Positions 33,607 to 42,215 of a DNA stretch of 64,000 nucleotides are shown here, piece after piece (within the stretch, counting starts at the first letter, position 1; every line of letters begins with the position of its first letter). Below the pieces are notes generated by a model. The model made no database searches. It had not been told where the DNA came from and was given only the letters and a program-made list of their open reading frames with translations. The DNA is from Cedecea sp000277545. Lineage in GTDB: Bacteria > Pseudomonadota > Gammaproteobacteria > Enterobacterales > Enterobacteriaceae. Where the stretch lies: NCBI GenBank assembly GCA_050847315.1, contig CP193791.1, one strand, 5' to 3'. The translations under genes were made by a program, and so were the position numbers.

Positions 33607-34242
33607 TTACCCTGCGGCGTACTGCCCGCGCAGCGGCAGGCCGTGCTCATGGCGAATACCGTTTTCGGACAGCGCTTCCCCCGCATACTTGCCGATGCCC
33701 ACCGCGCGGGATTCCTCCTGCCCGGCCGGCGAGCCCGTATCGTAGCGGTCGGAAGTCCCTCCGGTGTATGTCCCTTTCATCATGCGATAGCCGTGAACCA
33801 GCTCATGGGCAAGCGACACAAAAGCCAGCGAGGGATCGTCCAGCAGGCTTGGGCGGCCGTGGGCATCGATAGCCACGGACTGCCGCGGGTTCCAGTCGAC
33901 GCTGACGCTGGTCCCCTCGCCTTTTTTGCCGAGCGGCTGTTTTTGCGCTAATTGCGTCGCTTTTTTATTGTGCGCCTTATCGTACTCGCTGCCGGAGAGG
34001 TGAAACCGGCGGACCTGAGAGTCGGTCAGCACCGGGCGGGCAACCGTATTCGCCATCGCCGTGACTTTCACCTTAACGTACCGGCCCTGGGTACTGAGGT
34101 TACGCAGTTCGCCCACCAGGCTTCGACCATTGGGCCGACTGAGCAGCTTATGCAAAGCGCTTTCGGCAGCGAGATAGTCTTCCGGGCGGTGATATTCAAT
34201 GGCGATATGTGGCGCCACATGGCTGGCAGAAATCGTACTCAT
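33607..34242 (-). CDS. Zinc metalloprotease type III effector, NleD/HopH1-like (M91)
   Basis: 211 residues with the zincin motif HELVHGYRMMKGTYTGG (His146, Glu147, His150) and the downstream EESRAVGIGKYAGE...SENGIRHEHGLPLRGQY block typical of the NleD/HopH1/HopAP1 family. NleD of enteropathogenic E. coli cleaves JNK and p38 MAP kinases in the activation loop, and plant-associated homologues are Hrp effectors. Here it is inferred to be injected into plant or other eukaryotic cells. No signal peptide is seen; the Ser/His-rich N-terminus fits a T3SS signal. It is the second gene of the operon, directly after a chaperone. Confidence 0.88.
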   Translation of the reverse strand: MSTISASHVAPHIAIEYHRPEDYLAAESALHKLLSRPNGRSLVGELRNLSTQGRYVKVKVTAMANTVARPVLTDSQVRRFHLSGSEYDKAHNKKATQLAQKQPLGKKGEGTSVSVDWNPRQSVAIDAHGRPSLLDDPSLAFVSLAHELVHGYRMMKGTYTGGTSDRYDTGSPAGQEESRAVGIGKYAGEALSENGIRHEHGLPLRGQYAAG

Positions 34243-34262
34243 CTTTTCCCCTTGGTTGGACG

Positions 34263-34745
34263 TTAACGTCGCAGCATCAGCGCTTCAATCTGGCGGCGCT
34301 GAAGCCGATCTTTTTCTGTCTCCGGTGCAGCCTGGCGCTCACGCGGCGCGGCAGGCTGGCACCAGCGGCCAATCACCGACAGCGTCCAGCTCAACCGCTC
34401 CAACAAAGGCAGCAGCGTGTCGAGATGCAGTTCGTCCAGGGGTAACGCCGCCCAGACCACCAGCTGCGCACGCTCTTTATCGGCGGCAACGGTGATGGCT
34501 GGCTGCTGGTCAATGTTCAGGTTGGCCTGTAACAGCTCGAGAAGCAGCGCCTCGCCGGGATTATCCGGCAGCGCCAGCAGGCCCATCATCGCCAGCGTCA
34601 GGTTTTCCGTCAGCTCCAGGAAAACCTGCTGGCCGCCGTCGAGGGTTAACGAGTAGTAGCCCTGGGCGTTGTACACCATGCCAGGCGCATTCAGCTGTTT
34701 AAACAGCGGCTGGAGTTTGTGGTAGAGCTGCTCGGCAATCACCAT
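34263..34745 (-). CDS. Type III secretion chaperone (CesT-like), first gene of effector operon
   Basis: 160-residue protein with a class I chaperone layout: an N-terminal helix (AEQLYHKLQPLFKQL), a sheet segment with YYSLTLDGGQQVFLELTE, the LLLELLQANLNI dimer motif, and a charged tail (ERQAAPETEKDRLQRRQ) beyond the usual domain. The ATG at 34745 follows AGGTGAAATC; nine extra codons upstream were excluded. The nearest downstream gene is the NleD-like protease, the probable client. A hrp box lies 34-61 bases upstream. Confidence 0.75.
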   Translation of the reverse strand: MVIAEQLYHKLQPLFKQLNAPGMVYNAQGYYSLTLDGGQQVFLELTENLTLAMMGLLALPDNPGEALLLELLQANLNIDQQPAITVAADKERAQLVVWAALPLDELHLDTLLPLLERLSWTLSVIGRWCQPAAPRERQAAPETEKDRLQRRQIEALMLRR

Positions 34746-34778
34746 GATTTCACCTGTCTCGGTCAGGAACATGGGGCG

Positions 34779-34806
34779 TGAGTGAGCGGCAGGCGAAGTG
34801 GGTTCC
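34779..34806 (-). promoter_or_regulatory. hrp box of the effector/chaperone operon
   Basis: On the minus strand: GGAACC-N15-TCACTCA. HrpL-dependent promoter for the four-gene leftward operon. Confidence 0.85.
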
Positions 34807-34972
34807 AGGGGGAACTTGTAACAAGCTGCAACCTTATCGCCCCCGGCAAAGCTAGATTCGCCGCAGCGAGGCTGCTATGTTCATTTAACACGCGTCTTTG
34901 CAATTCGTGCGCGATGATTATTCTTATAAAAAAGAACGATTTAATAACTATAAATTATGGATGACAGACGGT

Positions 34973-35605
34973 ATGGCAATCAGACTCCTCCTCGCGGACG
35001 ATCACATTTTGATGCGCGAGGGCCTGAAACAGATTTTTTCACTGGATAAGAAAATTAAAGTGGTGGCGGAAGCGGGCTGTGGCAAAACGGTGCTGTCGCT
35101 GCTGACGGAAATTGACGTCGATGTCCTGCTGCTGGATCTCTCCATGCCCGGCGACTCCGGGCCGGAGCTGGTGCAGCAAATCACCCGCCTGTGGCCGATG
35201 CTGCCGGTGCTGGTGCTGAGCATGCACAACGAGCCGCAAATCGCCCAAATGGTCCTCGCCAGCGGCGCCCACGGCTTCATTACTAAAGACCAGGCCCCGC
35301 AAACGCTGCTGCACGCCATTCATCGCGTCGCCTCCCGCCAGCGCTACATTGATCCCTCCCTGGCGGAAGCCATCGTCTTTTCAACCCAGGAAAACGACCA
35401 GCTTCGCCGCTACGCCACGCTATCCCAGCGTGAGAAGCAGATCCTTCGCCTGCTGAGCAGCGGCGAAAACATCAATGGCATCGCAGAAACCCTAAGCATC
35501 AGCAACAAAACGGTCAGCACCCATAAGACCCGGATGATGGAAAAAATGCAGTTCGACAACAACGCCGACATCATCAAGTTTGCTATTCGCTATCATAAAC
35601 TTTAG
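34973..35605 (+). CDS. hrpY: Response regulator HrpY
   Basis: NarL/FixJ-family response regulator of 210 residues. The receiver has acidic ADDH (residues 8-11), the phospho-acceptor Asp in LLLDLSMPGDSG and Lys in FITKDQ. The C-terminal LuxR-type helix-turn-helix runs LSQREKQILRLLSSGENINGIAE...NKTVSTHKTRMMEKM. In Erwinia and Pantoea, HrpY with HrpX activates hrpS. An in-frame ATG at 34961 is an alternative start. Its gene is on the opposite strand to hrpX and overlaps the 3' end of hrpX by 23 bases, unlike the usual hrpXY operon. Confidence 0.9.
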   Translation: MAIRLLLADDHILMREGLKQIFSLDKKIKVVAEAGCGKTVLSLLTEIDVDVLLLDLSMPGDSGPELVQQITRLWPMLPVLVLSMHNEPQIAQMVLASGAHGFITKDQAPQTLLHAIHRVASRQRYIDPSLAEAIVFSTQENDQLRRYATLSQREKQILRLLSSGENINGIAETLSISNKTVSTHKTRMMEKMQFDNNADIIKFAIRYHKL

Positions 35606-37070
35606 CCGGGGCCGGCAGGGCATAAGGGATCTCGATATGCACGCAGCTCCCTTTGCCCGGCGTGCTGTGGATGTTAAACGTCCAGCCTTTCATCATGCAG
35701 CGTTCGCGCATACTCAATAACCCAAAGGCCCCGTCGGAGACCTGGCCCGGATCAAACCCCTGCCCGTCATCATTGATACAAATCAGCACGACTTTGCCCT
35801 TTGTAAGTACCTTCACCTCCACTTCCCGCGCTTTGGCATGCCGCTGCACATTGGTGAGCGACTCCTGCACCACGCGAAAAATCGCGGTGACCTCATCGTC
35901 ACACAGCGACACCGGCAGCGGCTGAATCGTCAGCGTACACACGCCGGAACGGTGCTTGTTGAACTGGTCCCGCAGCCAGATAAGCGCGGGTTTCAGCCCC
36001 ATGTTCAGCACCGCCGGGCGCAGTTGGGTGGCGATATCGCGCACCACTTTGATGGTGCCATCCACCAGCTGCGTCAAAGGTTCAACTTCATGCTGCAGCG
36101 CAGGATGATTCTGGCCCAACAGCGAAATCCCCACCCGCAGCGAGGTCAGATGCTGGCCCAGCTCATCATGGATTTCCCGCGCCATATGCTTGCGCTCGTT
36201 TTCGACGCTGCTTTGCAGCTTTTGGGTCATCTGCCGCAGCTGTTCGTGAGTCTGCCGCACCTGCTGTTCGGCAAAATATTGCCGGGAGGCAGGACGGGCG
36301 ATCACCAGCACGGACTTCAGCGTCTGCTGCTGGGTAAATTCAGGAATAAAACGCGCCTGGTAGATTCTCGACACCCGCAGGTCGGATCGCATGCCGTGCA
36401 GCACGGCCTCCAGCTGAATATGCTTACTCAGCACCAGCTGCAGCGACCAGCCGATCTGCTCCATCAGCGTCGAATCGCCGATAAGCGAGTTGATCTTCAG
36501 CCCGATGGCCGCCGCGCTCTTGGGCATGCACTGCAGCGCCGTTTCGTTGGCATAGAGCAGCCGCTGTTCACTGTCCACGCGCAGAATCGCATCCGGCATA
36601 TTGTCCAGAATGTCGCGAAGTTCGTTTTCACGATCGTAGTAAAAACGATGAATATCATTGCGATAGCGGGTATCGCACACCACCATCATCACCCAGTTCT
36701 GCCGCTGAAACTCGAAGCGGCTCGGGCAAACCTCGACCGGAATAGCCTGCGTTGCCGCCTGAAACCGGGCGTTAATTTTATCGCCGTAAGGCGAATGTTC
36801 TGGCCGATCCAGCTGCTGCTCAACCACCGCCAGCAGCGGCAGGTCGCCATAGCCCCGCAGCCGGGTAAAAATATTTTCACCCACCAGATGCCCGGCCCTT
36901 GCCTGGCCGGCACCTTCCGGCAGGCAAAGACTGAGCGCCTTGTGGTTGGCAAAAACAATATTGAAATCCCTGTCAACAATGAAAACCAGCTCGCGCATGC
37001 TATTGAAAGCGGCGCTCAGCAATGCCTGAGTATCATTGGGCCGTGGGTGCGGCCCGCCGTCTTGTTTCAT
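35583..37070 (-). CDS. hrpX: Sensor histidine kinase HrpX
   Basis: 495-residue cytoplasmic-looking kinase with two PAS domains (about 17-130 and 150-270) and no membrane segment. The HisKA_3 phospho-acceptor box is AREIHDELGQHLTSLR, followed by a HATPase domain with N box VVQESLTNVQRHAKA and G box DDGQGFD...GAFGLLSMRER. The absence of membrane helices fits an internal-signal sensor, as proposed for Pantoea HrpX. It lies 45 bases after hrpL on the same strand, so the pair may be co-transcribed. The length is close to Erwinia HrpX. Confidence 0.92.
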   Translation of the reverse strand: MKQDGGPHPRPNDTQALLSAAFNSMRELVFIVDRDFNIVFANHKALSLCLPEGAGQARAGHLVGENIFTRLRGYGDLPLLAVVEQQLDRPEHSPYGDKINARFQAATQAIPVEVCPSRFEFQRQNWVMMVVCDTRYRNDIHRFYYDRENELRDILDNMPDAILRVDSEQRLLYANETALQCMPKSAAAIGLKINSLIGDSTLMEQIGWSLQLVLSKHIQLEAVLHGMRSDLRVSRIYQARFIPEFTQQQTLKSVLVIARPASRQYFAEQQVRQTHEQLRQMTQKLQSSVENERKHMAREIHDELGQHLTSLRVGISLLGQNHPALQHEVEPLTQLVDGTIKVVRDIATQLRPAVLNMGLKPALIWLRDQFNKHRSGVCTLTIQPLPVSLCDDEVTAIFRVVQESLTNVQRHAKAREVEVKVLTKGKVVLICINDDGQGFDPGQVSDGAFGLLSMRERCMMKGWTFNIHSTPGKGSCVHIEIPYALPAPAKVYDSE

Positions 37071-37115
37071 AGAGTGTGATTCTTCTCGTTCAGGGAGTAA
37101 CGAAGCACCGCTCGC

Positions 37116-37697
37116 TCAGTTCAGGCTGTCCCACCCCAGATCCTGTTTCAAAGACTGTCGGAGACGGGAAAGACGGGAACGCACGGTGCCGATAGGAATA
37201 GTCATCCGGTCAGCCGCTTCCTGGTAACTGATATCGTGATCAACGATCAGCTGTAATAATTGCTGATAATCTTCAGGGAGTTGCGCAATGCGCTGCAACA
37301 CTTTCGACAGGATGTCCTTACCCTCAGTGACCCCTTCCGGCTGCTCCGAATGCAGCAGCGTACCGAGCACATCATCGTTTAACTCATCGTGCAGGTAGCT
37401 CACTTTGACGGATTTATAGTGATTTTTCACCAGGTTTACCGCAATCCCGAACATCCAGGTTTCCGGGCGCGACGTGCCGCAAAACTTGTGCTTGTTACGA
37501 ATCACTTCATACCAGGTGTTCTGCACCAGGTCTTCTATATCGGCAAAATTTGCCACGCGTTTACGAATAAAATTGTACAGCCGCTGTTCGTTGTCGCGCA
37601 TCACGCGCTCCCAGTTAACCACCGGAAACTCGCCCTGCACAAAAGCAGCCTGCGCATCCGGGAAAACCTGTGATTCGAAATCAAACATTGCTGACAT
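37116..37697 (-). CDS. hrpL: ECF sigma factor HrpL
   Basis: 193-residue extracytoplasmic-function sigma factor, the master activator of hrp boxes. Region 2 includes NFADIEDLVQNTWYEVIRNKH and TWMFGIAVNLVKNH; region 4 is ISYQEAADRMTIPIGTVRSRLSRLRQ. The ATG at 37697 follows AGGTG by seven bases; a GTG three codons up is less likely. The promoter is a perfect sigma-54 type, so HrpS controls it. It is divergent from the hrpJ operon it should activate. Confidence 0.95.
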   Translation of the reverse strand: MSAMFDFESQVFPDAQAAFVQGEFPVVNWERVMRDNEQRLYNFIRKRVANFADIEDLVQNTWYEVIRNKHKFCGTSRPETWMFGIAVNLVKNHYKSVKVSYLHDELNDDVLGTLLHSEQPEGVTEGKDILSKVLQRIAQLPEDYQQLLQLIVDHDISYQEAADRMTIPIGTVRSRLSRLRQSLKQDLGWDSLN

Positions 37698-37741
37698 AGT
37701 GAACACCTTTTTATGGAATAGATTCAGGAGTTCGTCCTATA

Positions 37742-37756
37742 GCAAGCGCCGTGCCA
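37742..37756 (-). promoter_or_regulatory. Sigma-54 promoter of hrpL
   Basis: On the minus strand TGGCAC-N5-TTGCT, a full match to the -24/-12 consensus, about 45 bases before the hrpL ATG. HrpS (encoded at 56023-56997) is the expected enhancer-binding activator. Confidence 0.93.
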
Positions 37757-37900
37757 GCGAAAAACATCAAACCAACACATTGATTAGTAACAATTAATTT
37801 TTATTAATCAGATAAATATGAGCAAAAACACACACAGCCCGAAAACGGGTTTGTGCAACTTTTTACACATCCCCAGCGGCGGAAATTTTTTATTTGTCGG

Positions 37901-37928
37901 GGAACCGCCCCAGGCCTTAGCCCACACA
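37901..37928 (+). promoter_or_regulatory. hrp box of the hrpJ-hrcU operon
   Basis: GGAACC-N15-CCACACA, 31 bases before the hrpJ ATG. Confidence 0.9.
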
Positions 37929-37959
37929 CTGACAGGCGAATCGGGTAAGGCACACCGCA

Positions 37960-39135
37960 ATGAACATGAGAATCCCCCAGCACCACCATCACCACAATCT
38001 GCGTCTTGAAACCGAACAGGCGGACGCCCTGGTCGATGAGCTAATCAGCGACACTAATAACGATAAGAGCGCGGCGAGCAGTTCCTCGTCCGCCACTCGT
38101 GCAGCGCCCGCGCCGCAGCGGCCCGGGGCCGCTCAGGAGTCGATGGCGTCAACTTTTGCGGAAAGCATCGAACAGAAAATCAAACATGAGGAACAGCGCA
38201 CGCAGGCCACCCAGCTGCGCCGTATCTCCGTGGCGGCAATCAAGGTCACTCACCTTGTAGAGCTGGGGAAACTGCTAGAAAGCCCGTCGGGGAAAGAGCA
38301 GGCCGAGCAGGAATCGGCTTTTGAACGAATGCTGTCAGGTGGCGGCGGAAAAAACCCGACGCTGGATGATTTGCTCGAACAGGCCAATCACGACCCGGCT
38401 TCTGCATTTGTCACCCTCAGGCTGATGGCGATGCGCCTGCGCAACGGCAGCAACCCGGCGCTGGCGGCACGCGTCGAGCAAATGCTTGCCGACCTGCAGC
38501 AGCAGCACCCGGAAAAAATTAACGCCGGGGTGAATACCGCTCCTGCAATTGCCGCCTTCAGCAGCGATCCGGCGCAGAAGCGCGAAATGCGCAAGCTCTA
38601 TTACAGCGGCGTGATCAACCAGCAGTCTGCCGACAACATCATGGACGTGCTGCTGGACAAGTTTGGCGTCGATGGCTTCGTGCCCGCATTACGTACGCTG
38701 CAGCGCGCGCTTTCCGATGACATCGCCGCCCTGGCCCCTTCCGCCCCGCCGACGGCCCTACGCCGCCTGCTTTCCGGGCTGAACGACACCCGCGCCATTA
38801 CGCACACGCTGTCGGAAGTCGCCCAGTTCCTCGACCGCCTGAAGAGCAAATATTCCCACGTCACGATGGGGGCCGATGTCATGACGCGCTCCTTGCTCAG
38901 CATGTGCCGCAACGGCTTCTATTCCCGCGACCTGACCCAGCTTGGGCTGCAGGTGGTGGGCGAAAAACCCCTGCAGCAGTCTCTCTTTTTCAACGGGCTG
39001 CTGACGCTGCTCCAGGCGCTGCCGGAGAAAATTTGGGGCGGGAACGATGAAACCCGTAGCAACGCCCTGCTTTTGCTCCGCACCCTCAACGGCGAATACG
39101 CCGCGTGGGAAAAACGCAGCCAGCTGGCGCAGTAA
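37960..39135 (+). CDS. hrpJ: T3SS gatekeeper HrpJ (YopN/SepL-TyeA type)
   Basis: 391-residue secreted/cytoplasmic switch protein that controls the order of export of translocators and effectors. The N-terminal half matches the HrpJ/YopN domain and the C-terminal part corresponds to TyeA, as in fused HrpJ. A natural run of five histidines follows the start (MNMRIPQHHHHH), then a disordered Ser/Ala/Pro-rich stretch to residue 60, fitting a secretion signal. First gene of the large export-apparatus operon. Confidence 0.88.
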   Translation: MNMRIPQHHHHHNLRLETEQADALVDELISDTNNDKSAASSSSSATRAAPAPQRPGAAQESMASTFAESIEQKIKHEEQRTQATQLRRISVAAIKVTHLVELGKLLESPSGKEQAEQESAFERMLSGGGGKNPTLDDLLEQANHDPASAFVTLRLMAMRLRNGSNPALAARVEQMLADLQQQHPEKINAGVNTAPAIAAFSSDPAQKREMRKLYYSGVINQQSADNIMDVLLDKFGVDGFVPALRTLQRALSDDIAALAPSAPPTALRRLLSGLNDTRAITHTLSEVAQFLDRLKSKYSHVTMGADVMTRSLLSMCRNGFYSRDLTQLGLQVVGEKPLQQSLFFNGLLTLLQALPEKIWGGNDETRSNALLLLRTLNGEYAAWEKRSQLAQ

Positions 39136-39162
39136 ACGGACTTTACCAGGATTGAATAGCCC

Positions 39163-41259
39163 ATGAACGCTTTGTTTAACCTTCTAAACCGGCTGGCAAT
39201 AACCGCCATGCAACGCTCCGAAGTCGTCGGGGCTTTCATCGCGCTGGCGGTGGTGTTCATGCTGATCATCCCGCTGCCGCTGGGGCTGATTGACGTCCTG
39301 ATTGCGGTCAACATCAGCGTGTCATGCCTGCTTATCATGACGGCGATGTACCTGCCCAAACCGCTGGCGTTCACCACCTTTCCGGCGGTACTGCTGCTGA
39401 CCACCATGTTCCGCCTCGGGCTGTCTATCTCCACCACGCGCCAGATCCTGCTGCAGCAAAACGCCGGGCATATCGTCACCGCCTTCGGCAACTTTGTGGT
39501 CGGCGGCAACCTGGCGGTGGGGCTGGTGGTGTTCCTGATCCTGACGGTGGTGAACTTCCTGGTGATCACCAAAGGCTCAGAGCGCATCGCCGAAGTGGCC
39601 GCCCGCTTTACCCTCGATGCCATGCCGGGCAAACAGATGTCTATCGACAGCGACCTGCGCGCCGGGCTGATTAACGTCCAGCAGGCCAAAAGCAAACGTG
39701 AAGATCTGGCGAAAGAGAGCCAGCTTTTCGGGGCAATGGACGGCGCCATGAAGTTCGTGAAAGGCGATGCCATTGCCGGGATCGTGATCCTCAGCATCAA
39801 CATGGTGGGCGGCTTCTGTATTGGTGTGCTGCAGCTGGGCATGGCCGCAGGCGACGCCGCCAATGTCTACTCCATTCTGACCATCGGCGACGGCCTGATT
39901 GACCAGATCCCGGCGATGCTTATCTCCCTGACCGCCGGGATGATGATCACCCGCGTGTCGGCCAACGAAGACATTCCCAACAACAACATTGGCCGAGAAA
40001 TCAGCGACCAGCTAACCAACCAGCCTAAGGCGTGGATTATGTCCGCCATCGGCATGTTCTGCTTCAGCCTGCTGCCGGGCATGCCCACGGCGGTGTTTAT
40101 CGTGCTCGGGATAATCACCCTGGGCTCGGGGCTGTTTCAGCTGTGGCGCGCCAAACGCGCGGCGGCCACCACCACCGGCGGCGAAATTGTCGCCCCGGAA
40201 GCCAACGGCGAAGAAGACATTCGTACCTTCAACCCCAGCCGCCTGTTTGTCCTCAGCTTCTCGTCGGCTCGCGCCGGTGACCCGGCGGCCATGGCGCTTA
40301 TCGAAGACATTCGCCGCCTGCGTAACCGCATTGTGAACCAGTACGGCTTCACGCTGCCGGTCTTCAACATCGATTTCTCGCCGTACCAGCCTGACGATGA
40401 ATTTCGTTTTCTGGTGTATGAAGTGCCGAAAGTGATTGGCACCTTCAGCTCAAGCAAGCGGGCGCTGGACTACCGCCTGTTGGCCCAGGAAGAGACCGGC
40501 ACCGAACTCAGCACGGAAACCTATCCGCAGGAAAAAGGCTGGGCGTGGCTGGAAGAAAACGATCCGCTGCTGGATAAATTCCAGATGGAGTCCTGGAGTT
40601 CGCACCAGCTGCTGCTGGCCCGAATGGAAGAAGCGCTCTTTGCCAGCGGCCCGCGCTTTATCGGCCTGCAGGAGACCCGCGCCATTATCTCGTGGCTGGA
40701 GATGGACCTGCCGGAGCTGGCGCAGGAATTCCAGCGCATCTTCCCGATCACCCGTCTGAGCGCCGTGCTACAGCGCCTGGTGGCCGAACGAATTTCGCTG
40801 CGTTCGGTGCGCAGCATCACCGAATCGCTGATTGTGCACGGCCAGCACGAGCGCGATGTGGGCCTGCTGGTCGACCAGGTTCGCATCGACATCAAAGAAC
40901 ACATTTGCCACCAGTACAGCCACGACGGCGGGATACAGGTTTGGCTGCTGACGCCGGAAACCGAAGAGATCCTGCGCGACAGCCTGCGCCAGACGCAGAA
41001 CGAAACCTTCTTCGCCCTCAGCCAGGACAAACACGCCCTGCTGCTGGACCAGCTCCGGGAAGTGTTCCCCCTGTTCCAGCGGCAAACCAGCGTGCTGCTG
41101 TCCGCCCAGGATTTACGTAGCCCGCTGCGCCTGCTTATCCAGGACGAATTCCATCACGTCCCGGTGCTGTCCTTCGCCGAGCTGCAATTTAACCTGCCGG
41201 TCAACGTGCTGGGGCGCATTGATATTCACGAAAACGCGCTTGACGCCTTCACTGCATAA
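39163..41259 (+). CDS. hrcV: T3SS export gate protein HrcV
   Basis: 698-residue member of the FHIPEP/FlhA family: about seven to eight membrane helices (residues 15-325) and a large cytoplasmic domain that forms the nonameric ring receiving chaperone-effector complexes. Conserved segments: MYLPKPLAFTTFPAVLLLTTMFRLGLSISTTR is split over helix 2 and the loop, and FTLDAMPGKQMSIDSDLRAG is the FHIPEP cytoplasmic loop. The length agrees with Erwinia HrcV. It is 27 bases after hrpJ. Confidence 0.96.
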   Translation: MNALFNLLNRLAITAMQRSEVVGAFIALAVVFMLIIPLPLGLIDVLIAVNISVSCLLIMTAMYLPKPLAFTTFPAVLLLTTMFRLGLSISTTRQILLQQNAGHIVTAFGNFVVGGNLAVGLVVFLILTVVNFLVITKGSERIAEVAARFTLDAMPGKQMSIDSDLRAGLINVQQAKSKREDLAKESQLFGAMDGAMKFVKGDAIAGIVILSINMVGGFCIGVLQLGMAAGDAANVYSILTIGDGLIDQIPAMLISLTAGMMITRVSANEDIPNNNIGREISDQLTNQPKAWIMSAIGMFCFSLLPGMPTAVFIVLGIITLGSGLFQLWRAKRAAATTTGGEIVAPEANGEEDIRTFNPSRLFVLSFSSARAGDPAAMALIEDIRRLRNRIVNQYGFTLPVFNIDFSPYQPDDEFRFLVYEVPKVIGTFSSSKRALDYRLLAQEETGTELSTETYPQEKGWAWLEENDPLLDKFQMESWSSHQLLLARMEEALFASGPRFIGLQETRAIISWLEMDLPELAQEFQRIFPITRLSAVLQRLVAERISLRSVRSITESLIVHGQHERDVGLLVDQVRIDIKEHICHQYSHDGGIQVWLLTPETEEILRDSLRQTQNETFFALSQDKHALLLDQLREVFPLFQRQTSVLLSAQDLRSPLRLLIQDEFHHVPVLSFAELQFNLPVNVLGRIDIHENALDAFTA

Positions 41260-41270
41260 AGGGTGCTGCC

Positions 41271-42215
41271 ATGTATGAGCTGAGAGTATTAAACGGATTA
41301 CATGAAGGCGCGGCGCTGCCGTTAAGCGGCGAACGCTGGCAGTTGGGCAACGCCGCCGACAGCGATTTGCAGCTCAACGATGGCGGTATTAAAGCCAGCC
41401 ACGCGCTGCTAAGCCGCAGCGCCGAAGGCTGGATGCTCACGCCGATGGAAGGCACCGTTTGCCACCGCCACGGCGAACGCCTGAGCGCGCAGCAACTCTG
41501 GCAGCCCGGTGAAATCTTCGCCGTCGGCGGCGTCTGGCTGACGCTTGCCGCCGCTGACGACGAATGGGATAACCGCCCGCCACCGCCGTTGCCTGCTGTC
41601 AGCCCGAGTCAGCCAGAATCCGCTATACGCGAACCCGTCGGCGGGACACAAAGCAAACCAGCGCCGACCGCGCGCCGTTCGCTGCTGGCAAGGATCCTGC
41701 CCCGCTGGGCGCAAATCTTCACCTTATCCAGCCTGATGCTGCTGACCTTCACCATCTTCAGTTGGGTGCTGCAGCCCGGCATCGCCCAGCAAAACAGCGA
41801 CGATGAGCCGCAAATTAAACCGGCGATTACCAATAGCAACGAACTGCGCAGCCTGGTGGAACAGGATCTGCGCGAACGGGAGCTCTATAACAAAGTGCTG
41901 CTGACCAGTACGCCGCAGGGCATTACGCTCACCGGGGATTTGCAGGAAAACCAGCTGCCGATTGTCAGCCGCATGGTGGACAGCATCCGCAGCGATTATC
42001 AGCTCAAGGTGGCGCTCACAAACCAAACCAAAGTGCGCGAGGCCGTGCTGCCCTTCCACATCGTGCAAATTACCGCCGGGCCTCACGCCAACATCGTGAC
42101 CGAGGACGGGCAGCGCCTGTTTGTCGGGGACGAACGTAACGGCCTGCGCCTGACCGGCATTACCGGCGACAGCGTGCAGTTTGGCGGCAAAGAAAACATC
42201 GCGGTGAAATGGTGA
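41271..42215 (+). CDS. hrpQ: Inner-membrane ring protein HrpQ (SctD)
   Basis: 314-residue single-pass protein. The N-terminal cytoplasmic FHA-like domain (LPLSGERWQLGN...) occupies residues 1-95, a proline-rich linker follows, one membrane helix lies around 150-170 (IFTLSSLMLLTFTIFSWV), and the periplasmic part has BON-like ring-building folds. It forms the outer of the two inner-membrane rings with HrcJ. The gene overlaps hrcN by seven bases. Confidence 0.9.
   Translation: MYELRVLNGLHEGAALPLSGERWQLGNAADSDLQLNDGGIKASHALLSRSAEGWMLTPMEGTVCHRHGERLSAQQLWQPGEIFAVGGVWLTLAAADDEWDNRPPPPLPAVSPSQPESAIREPVGGTQSKPAPTARRSLLARILPRWAQIFTLSSLMLLTFTIFSWVLQPGIAQQNSDDEPQIKPAITNSNELRSLVEQDLRERELYNKVLLTSTPQGITLTGDLQENQLPIVSRMVDSIRSDYQLKVALTNQTKVREAVLPFHIVQITAGPHANIVTEDGQRLFVGDERNGLRLTGITGDSVQFGGKENIAVKW

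Noticed and set aside
35838..37079. 413-codon rightward frame opposite hrpX
   Set aside because: Mirror frame of the kinase; no ribosome site or recognisable domain, and hrpX carries clear kinase boxes.
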